This document shows, in pieces, positions 58,928 through 64,000 of a stretch of 64,000 bases of DNA. Source of the stretch: Raineyella fluvialis (GTDB lineage: Bacteria; Actinomycetota; Actinomycetes; Propionibacteriales; Propionibacteriaceae); assembly GCF_009646095.1 (NCBI RefSeq), contig NZ_CP045725.1:744001-808000 (forward strand). Direction: 5' to 3'. The first letter of the stretch is position 1, and every line of letters starts with the position of its first letter. The notes beneath the pieces were generated by a model, which made no database searches, was not told where the DNA came from, and worked only from the letters and a program-made list of their open reading frames with translations. The position numbers and the translations under genes were made by a program.

Positions 58928-60340
58928 AGACGGCCGGTGCCAACTCCGGGTTGATGTTGTGGTTGGAGCGGAACAGGTTGGTCGGGTCCCAGCGACCCTT
59001 GAGCTCGACGAGCCGGGAGTACTTGTCCTGCCCGAAGCCGGCCAGCAGGTCGTGGTGGCTGGTTCCGGGCTCGAAGTTGAGGTACGTGCCGCCGGTGGTC
59101 GCCGGTGCGAACGCCGCCGAGAACTTCGCCACCCAGTCCAATTCGTAGGCGTCCTCGGCCGTCGTCAGCCAGCACGCGATCGGGTGCGCCATGAATGGCG
59201 CCGCACGGTTCCCCGCCGCGGTGTCGTCCTCGGCGACGCGGCTGATGGCGCCACCGTTCTGGAAGACGAGGCCCTGGGTCAGCGGCGAGTGGATGTCGCG
59301 GCCGGCGGCGAGGTAGGGCCCCATCACCTCATCGCTGAAGCCGGTCAGGTGCAGGCCGCGGTGGTAGTTGCGGCCACCCTTCTGGTTGAAGGCGTCGACG
59401 ATGGCCTGGAACGTGGTGTAGGGCATCGGCTGGACCAGGTCCATCCCGCCGGCCTGGGCGACGACCGACCGCAGCGGCGCCAGCGCCTCCGCGGCCTCCG
59501 TCTGGTCACCGAAGTGCCCGACCAGGAAGGCCAGCACGGGCGCCCCGATCAGTGGCGGCGGCACGAACTCGGCCGGCGGGGCGAGGATCGTGGCCGTCGC
59601 GGTGGAGACGTCCTCCGGGGCGGCGGCAGCGAATTCACGGTAGGCCTGCAGGAGTTGGACGGCGGACCCGTCGTCCATGTTGGGGACCACGAGCATGCCG
59701 GCGAGGACCAGCGGAGCGATCGGGTGCACCCGCAGTTCGTACGACATGACGACTCCGAAGTTGGCGCCGGCACCCCGGAGCCCCAGAGCAGGTCGGCGTT
59801 CTCCGTCTCCGAGGCGTGGACCAGCCGGCCGTCAGCCGTCACGACGTCCGCGCCGACCAGGTTGTCACAGGCGAGACCGTGCCGGCGCGACAGCCAGCCA
59901 TAGCCACCCCCGAGCGTGAAACCACCGAGACCCGTCGTCGTCACCCGCCCACCGGGCGTCGCCAGGCCACGCAGTGTGGTCTCGCGATCGTATTCGCCCC
60001 ACAACACCCCGGCCTGGGCCACGGCGACGCCTCGCTGCGGGTCGACGTGGACGCCCTTGAGGCTGGACAGGTCGATCAGCACACCGCCATCGCTGGCCGA
60101 GGTCCCGGCCACGGCGTGTCCGCCACATTTGACGACCAGTGGCAGACCGGAACTGCGGGCGTACGCGACGGCGTCGGCGACGTCGGCCGCACCCGTGGGC
60201 CGTACGATCAGCGCGGGGCGTCGGTCGATCGATGCGTTGTAGACCGCGCGGGCCCGGTCGTAGTCCGGATCTCCCGGACCGATGAGTTGTCCCTTGAATT
60301 CGGGGCTGATCGTCAGCCCCACCGCTGCCGATTCGGACAT
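58926..60340 (-). pseudogene. BBE-like FAD-linked oxidoreductase, frameshifted in this sequence
   Basis: Conceptual protein of about 471 residues of the berberine-bridge-enzyme-like family. The FAD-binding domain has KCGGHAVAGTSASDGG (His for 8-alpha linkage) and GGYGWLSRRHGLACDNLVGADVV (Cys for the second covalent bond). The C-terminal frame has a substrate domain and a BBE end, TYLNFEPG...YSRLVELKGRWDPTNLFRSNHNI. The frames meet at the CCCC run 59781-59784 (plus strand), where one added base restores DLLWGLRGAGANFGVV. A perfect CRP/GlxR palindrome ends 20 bases before the ATG. It oxidises an unknown alcohol, sugar or natural product. Confidence 0.85.
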
Positions 60341-60359
60341 GTGTCGACTCCCTCGAACC

Positions 60360-60375
60360 TGTGACCTGGGTCACA
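60360..60375. promoter_or_regulatory. CRP/GlxR-type palindrome before the BBE gene
   Basis: TGTGACCTGGGTCACA is a perfect TGTGA-N6-TCACA site. It lies 20 bases before the BBE start codon, a position that favours repression. Confidence 0.7.
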
Positions 60376-60447
60376 CCCCCGTGTTGTCAGGATCGGCCTT
60401 GTCGGCGAAGCAGAGGCTGAGAAGGAGCAGGCGCTCCGGGAGACGAG

Positions 60448-60490
60448 AAAGCCCCCGCCGGCAGGCACGAGGCTTTCCGACAGGGGCTTC
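60448..60490 (-). terminator. Terminator after tRNA-Arg
   Basis: On the minus strand AAGCCCC-TGTCGG pairs with CCGGCGGGGGCTT around an 11-15 base loop and is followed by TTCTC. It begins five bases after the tRNA 3' end. Confidence 0.7.
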
Positions 60491-60494
60491 AATC

Positions 60495-60570
60495 TGGCGC
60501 GCCCGGAGGGATTCGAACCCCCAACCTTCTGATCCGTAGTCAGATGCTCTATCCGTTAAGCTACGGGCGC
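60495..60570 (-). tRNA. tRNA-Arg (anticodon ACG)
   Basis: A 76-base tRNA. Acceptor arm GCGCCCG, D-arm TAGCTTAACGGATAGAGCA, anticodon loop CTACGGA with ACG, T-arm GGGGGTTCGAATCC and encoded CCA. A34 is the substrate of TadA (gene at 33141), giving inosine that reads CGU, CGC and CGA. Confidence 0.97.
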
Positions 60571-60901
60571 TTACTCGTTCCAGGTGCTCCCTGCAACGAG
60601 TTAGAACAATAGACCTTCGCCGCAGCGAAGCCAAATCGGCACCTCAGGCACGCCACGTCAACAGGACCAGTGGTCCACTGGCAAGGCCCGGACCCGCCCC
60701 CTGCACCGAGGAATGGCACGCCTGCGTCCGATGGACCCCGCATGGTGACGGGGATCGACGCCACTTGTGATCTGTTTCACGTATACCTTTTGGCATAAGC
60801 TCTTGTAATACCAGTCGGTGCAGTGGCCTAGACTCTCTCCAACATCCACAGGCATCTGTCCTAGTCCCAGCCGGTTCATCCATCTCAATGAGGAGCGCAC
60901 C
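60571..60901. other. Gene-free control region of the PEP carboxykinase gene
   Basis: This 331-base stretch holds no convincing gene. It is AT-richer around 60760-60840. It contains a CRP/GlxR-type site (60766-60781), several candidate -10 boxes (TAATAC near 60806, TAGACT near 60829) and GAGGAG before the GTG at 60902. The transcript start cannot be fixed from sequence. Confidence 0.6.
60766..60781. promoter_or_regulatory. CRP/GlxR-type site before PEP carboxykinase
   Basis: TGTGATCTGTTTCACG matches TGTGA-N6-TCACA with one mismatch at the last base. It lies about 120 bases before the start codon and upstream of the likely -10 boxes, suiting activation of a gluconeogenic or anaplerotic gene. 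Confidence 0.6.
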
Positions 60902-62725
60902 GTGTCCGTTGACACCACTCAGGCACCCACCACCCATAAGGCCCTACTGGAGTGGGTCTCCGAGGTTGCGGCACTGACCGAACCCGACTCGATCTACTGG
61001 TGTGACGGCTCCCAGGAGGAGTACGACCGCCTCGGTGCCGAGCTCGTCGCCGCCGGCACTGCCATCCGCCTGAACGAGGACAAGAAGAAGAACTCGTACT
61101 ACTTCGCCTCCGACCCCGACGACGTCGCCCGGGTCGAGGACCGTACGTTCATCTGCTCGCAGAATGAGGCCGACGCCGGCCCCACCAACAACTGGCGCGA
61201 CCCGGCCGAGATGAAGGCCACGCTCACCGAGCTCTACCGCGGTTGCATGCACGGTCGGACGATGTACGTCATCCCGTTCTGCATGGGCCCCATCGACGCC
61301 GAGGACCCGACGTTCGGCGTGGAGATCTCCGACTCGGCCTACGTCGCGATGTCGATGCGGATCATGACCCGGATGGGCAAGGCTCCGCTCGAGGCGATGA
61401 CCAAGGGCGGCGACCGCGCGTTCGTCCCCTGCCTGCACTCGGTCGGCTACCCGCTCGAGCCCGGCCAGGCCGACGTCGCCTGGCCGTGCAACACCGAGAA
61501 GTACATCGTCCACTTCCCCGAGGACCGCGCGATCTGGTCGTACGGCTCCGGCTACGGCGGCAACGCCCTGCTGGGCAAGAAGTGCTACTCGCTGCGCATC
61601 GCCTCGGTGATGGCCCGCGACGAGGGCTGGCTCGCCGAGCACATGCTGATCCTCAAGCTGACCTCGCCGGCGGGCAAGGTCTACCACATCGCCGGCGCCT
61701 TCCCGTCCGCCTGCGGCAAGACCAACCTGGCCATGATCGAGCCGACCCTGCCCGGCTGGAAGGCCGAGACCCTCGGTGACGACATCGCCTGGATGCGCTT
61801 CGACGAGGAGGGCTACCTGCGCGCCGTCAACCCGGAGAACGGCTTCTTCGGCGTGGCCCCCGGCACCGGCGAGTCGTCCAACCCGAACGCCATGAAGACG
61901 ATCAACATCGGCAACTCGATCTTCACCAATGTCGCCCGTACGCTCGACGGCGACGTGTGGTGGGAGGGCATGACCGACGAGAAGCCGGCCGAGCTGATCG
62001 ACTGGAAGGGCAACCCCTGGACCCCGGCCTCCGGGACCAAGGCCGCCCACCCGAACAGCCGCTTCACCACCCCGATGGAGCAGGCTCCGACGCTGGGTGC
62101 CGAGTGGAACGACGGCAAGGGCGTCCGCATCGACGCGATCCTCTTCGGTGGCCGCCGCGCTACCACCGTCCCGCTGGTGACCGAGACCTCCGACTGGGCG
62201 CACGGCGTCTTCATGGGGGCGACCTGCTCCTCGGAGACCACCGCCGCCGCCACCGGTGCGGTCGGCGTCGTCCGCCGCGACCCGATGGCGATGCTGCCCT
62301 TCATCGGCTACAACGCCGGTGACTACATCCAGCACTGGCTGGACATGCCGTCGCTGCACGAGAACGCGCACATGCCGAAGGTGTTCTACGTGAACTGGTT
62401 CCGCAAGTCCGCGGACGGCAAGTTCCTCTGGCCGGGCTTCGGCGACAACAGCCGCGTACTGGCCTGGATCGTCGGCCGCCTCGAGGGCACCGCCGACGCC
62501 GCCCGGACGCCGATCGGCTACGTCCCGACCCTCGACGCGATCGACCGCACCGGGATCGAGGACGAGGTCGACGACGCCACCATGGCCGAGGTGCTCAAGG
62601 TGGACACCGAGGAGTGGCAGCGTGAGCTCCCGCTGATCAAGGAGTGGTTCACCAAGCTCGGCGAGCGCCTGCCGCAGCAGCTGTGGAGTGACCTCGACCA
62701 GCTGAAGGCCGCTCTGGAGGCCTGA
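60902..62725 (+). CDS. pckG: Phosphoenolpyruvate carboxykinase (GTP)
   Basis: The 607-residue enzyme interconverts oxaloacetate and PEP with GTP and links the C4 pool to glycolysis. Visible are [47 protein letters not shown] and the P-loop [12 protein letters not shown] (Cys near 270). [11 protein letters not shown] and [14 protein letters not shown] follow. Length and motifs are of the GTP form found in Actinobacteria, not the ATP form. GTG start with GAGGAG eight bases upstream. Confidence 0.97.
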   Translation: MSVDTTQAPTTHKALLEWVSEVAALTEPDSIYWCDGSQEEYDRLGAELVAAGTAIRLNEDKKKNSYYFASDPDDVARVEDRTFICSQNEADAGPTNNWRDPAEMKATLTELYRGCMHGRTMYVIPFCMGPIDAEDPTFGVEISDSAYVAMSMRIMTRMGKAPLEAMTKGGDRAFVPCLHSVGYPLEPGQADVAWPCNTEKYIVHFPEDRAIWSYGSGYGGNALLGKKCYSLRIASVMARDEGWLAEHMLILKLTSPAGKVYHIAGAFPSACGKTNLAMIEPTLPGWKAETLGDDIAWMRFDEEGYLRAVNPENGFFGVAPGTGESSNPNAMKTINIGNSIFTNVARTLDGDVWWEGMTDEKPAELIDWKGNPWTPASGTKAAHPNSRFTTPMEQAPTLGAEWNDGKGVRIDAILFGGRRATTVPLVTETSDWAHGVFMGATCSSETTAAATGAVGVVRRDPMAMLPFIGYNAGDYIQHWLDMPSLHENAHMPKVFYVNWFRKSADGKFLWPGFGDNSRVLAWIVGRLEGTADAARTPIGYVPTLDAIDRTGIEDEVDDATMAEVLKVDTEEWQRELPLIKEWFTKLGERLPQQLWSDLDQLKAALEA

Positions 62726-62738
62726 CCCCTCCCTGGAC

Positions 62739-62777
62739 GTGACCCCTCGAGCCGACGGCCCCGGCTCGGGGGGTCAC
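62739..62777. terminator. Bidirectional terminator between pckG and M20 peptidase
   Basis: GTGACCCC-CGAGCC pairs with GGCTCG-GGGGTCAC with small bulges and a five- to nine-base loop. It lies 14 bases after the pckG stop and includes the stop codon of the convergent peptidase gene. No T-run on either side. Confidence 0.65.
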
Positions 62778-63877
62778 CGCGTCAACAGGGCCACCAGTAG
62801 CGCGCTGCGCTGCACCAGGCTGGAGAAGAGGATGTGCTCGTCGAGAGCATGGGCTCCGCCTCCGCGGGGGCCGAAGCCGTCGACGGTCGGCACGCCGAGC
62901 GCACCGGTGAGATTCGTGTCGCCCGCCCCTGCCGCCTTCCGGTACCCCGGCGTCGGCAGGCCGAGGGCCGCCGCGATCGCACCGATCGATGCCGCCAGGG
63001 CGCGATCCGCCGATCCCGGCGCCCACGGGGGTCGATGACTGAGCACGTCCACCTCGAGTCGGGCACCCGCACGGATCGGACGCAATGCCCCTAAGGCCGC
63101 GAGCACGTCGTGCTCGGTGGCCGTATCGAGGAACCGCAGCCCCAGTTCACACTCCGCCGCCTCGGGCACGACGTTGGCCCGCCCGCCACCGGAGATGGTG
63201 CCGACGTTGCAGAGAACCTCGCTGCGTGCACTCGCCGTCGCCACCAGGCGCCGGATCCCGACGAGCTGGTCGACCAGTTCGTCGATCGCGGAGACCCCCG
63301 CCGTCGGATCGACCGCGGCGTGCGCGGCCCTGCCCCGTACGACGAGCCGGACCCGGGTGCTCCCCCGCCGGCCGACCTTGAGCGCACCGTCCTCGTGCGG
63401 CGACTCGAACCCGATCACGCCGGCGACCCCGTCGAGGCAGTCCCGGACGAGGTCCTGCGAGGTCGGTGACCCGGCCTCCTCGTCGCACACGATGACGATG
63501 CGCACCGGGCGGTGCGCCCGTGCGCGCAGCGCTTCCAGGGCGGTCAGCATGACGATGAGCCCGCCCTTCATGTCGTAGACACCGGGCCCCCGTACGACGT
63601 CACCCTCGACCGACCATGGCATCCGGTCGGCCAGGGTGCCGACCGGCCAGACCGTGTCGCAGTGGCCGACCAGCAGCAGCGGCGCGCGGCCGTCGCCGGC
63701 CACCTCGAGGCGCAGGTGCGTGCCGGCGATGCTCCGGACGAACTCGACCGTCGCCCCGACGTCTGCGAACCATCCGGCGAGGAGATCGGTGACCGCCGCG
63801 CTGGCGGCGGGGTCGAACGAAGGGGTCTCCACCTCCACGAGTTGACGCAGTCGCTCGAGTGCCGTCCGGGCCGCCAT
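62774..63877 (-). CDS. M20 family metallopeptidase (glutamate carboxypeptidase/ArgE-like)
   Basis: The 367-residue zinc hydrolase has LLLVGHCDTVWPVG (metal His/Asp near 80), GVYDMKGGLIVML (bridging Asp), VCDEEAGSPTS (catalytic Glu and metal Glu), a lid/dimerisation domain (about 170-285) and GAHALDEH near the C-terminus. No signal peptide. Closest in form to carboxypeptidase G2-type M20 proteins; substrate unknown. The ATG at 63877 has GGAGGGAG upstream; an earlier ATG at 63892 lacks it. Confidence 0.9.
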   Translation of the reverse strand: MAARTALERLRQLVEVETPSFDPAASAAVTDLLAGWFADVGATVEFVRSIAGTHLRLEVAGDGRAPLLLVGHCDTVWPVGTLADRMPWSVEGDVVRGPGVYDMKGGLIVMLTALEALRARAHRPVRIVIVCDEEAGSPTSQDLVRDCLDGVAGVIGFESPHEDGALKVGRRGSTRVRLVVRGRAAHAAVDPTAGVSAIDELVDQLVGIRRLVATASARSEVLCNVGTISGGGRANVVPEAAECELGLRFLDTATEHDVLAALGALRPIRAGARLEVDVLSHRPPWAPGSADRALAASIGAIAAALGLPTPGYRKAAGAGDTNLTGALGVPTVDGFGPRGGGAHALDEHILFSSLVQRSALLVALLTR

Positions 63878-63898
63878 CGCGACTCCCTCCACTCGGCC

Positions 63899-63939
63899 TG
63901 CCGGGTGGTGACGGTCGACCTCGCCGCCACCACCCGGCT
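63899..63939. terminator. Possible terminator upstream of the M20 gene
   Basis: An 11-base-pair perfect stem (GCCGGGTGGTG with its complement) around a long loop lies between the partial gene at 63952 and the peptidase. No T-run, so evidence is the stem alone. Confidence 0.4.
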
Positions 63940-63951
63940 CCAGCCTGACGG

Positions 63952-64000
63952 TCAGGCGCCGGTGTCCATCGTCGACAGGTCGCCGACGTCCTCACCGAGC
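63952..64000 (-). CDS. C-terminal end of an unidentified protein, partial
   Basis: A minus-strand frame entering from the right edge ends with ...GEDVGDLSTMDTGA and a TGA at 63952-63954. Fifteen residues are too few to identify it. It would be upstream of the M20 gene on the same strand. Confidence 0.35.
   Translation of the reverse strand, partial: LGEDVGDLSTMDTGA

Noticed and set aside
1-64000. CRISPR arrays, insertion sequences, prophage or integrase genes
   Set aside because: No regularly spaced repeats, transposase motifs or terminal inverted repeats were found by reading both strands.

Overview
The window is high-GC DNA (roughly 70% by eye). It has actinobacterial gene content: a dnaX/small SRP RNA/tRNA-Ser neighbourhood, LytR_C, DUF6767-like and tadA-associated families, a GTP-type PEP carboxykinase and a cobalt-early (anaerobic-type) cobalamin cluster. 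A Propionibacteriaceae-like actinobacterium is the best inference; the sequence alone does not fix the genus. No rRNA, insertion sequence, prophage or CRISPR array was seen.

Layout. 1-4.4 kb: end of an alcohol dehydrogenase, a nitronate monooxygenase, dnaX, SRP RNA and tRNA-Ser(GGA). 4.5-7.7 kb: a sugar symporter with a GH2 glycosidase. 7.7-10.7 kb: a Usp-like protein, an ArsB/NhaD-type permease and a cysteine desulfurase. 10.7-18.8 kb: a carbohydrate uptake and catabolism cluster (SorC regulator, TAT lipoprotein binding protein, two permeases, double ATPase, FGGY kinase, class I aldolase). Two copies of a matching inverted repeat mark its two likely promoters. 18.9-24.4 kb: one very long biotin-dependent acyl-CoA carboxylase of about 1842 residues. 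24.7-26.7 kb: a second FGGY kinase facing two tandem 37-residue peptide genes. Each peptide gene has its own promoter and a conserved hairpin leader. 26.8-30.1 kb: DUF427 protein and a two-gene Nramp-related transporter / MgtE_N-CBS operon.

30.3-39.3 kb: a run of housekeeping genes (VapB-like, LytR_C, SDR, fdhD, tRNA-Ser(CGA), tadA with its acidic partner, upp, small membrane proteins, menB, pirin). 39.4-42.5 kb: an osmoprotectant-type ABC transporter. 42.6-52.5 kb: NmrA-like SDR, alpha/beta hydrolase, VIT transporter, flavoprotein disulfide reductase, TrpB2, EcsC protein, quinone-oxidoreductase-like MDR, YcaQ-like protein, cold-shock protein, DUF2461 and NUDIX. 52.5-58.9 kb: two convergent cobalamin operons (cobI, cobM, cbiGH, cbiX-met8; cobH, cbiD) that share a promoter motif. 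58.9-64 kb: BBE-like flavoprotein, tRNA-Arg(ACG), GTP PEP carboxykinase, M20 peptidase and a partial gene.

Three CRP/GlxR-type palindromes suggest global carbon control of PEP carboxykinase, the BBE oxidoreductase and a small membrane protein. Six genes (the MgtE_N-CBS gene, tadA, upp, ecsC-like, cobM, BBE) are each broken by one apparent missing base in a run of four G or C. This looks systematic and points to consensus errors rather than gene decay. The least explained element is the paired 37-residue peptide locus at 26.2-26.74 kb.
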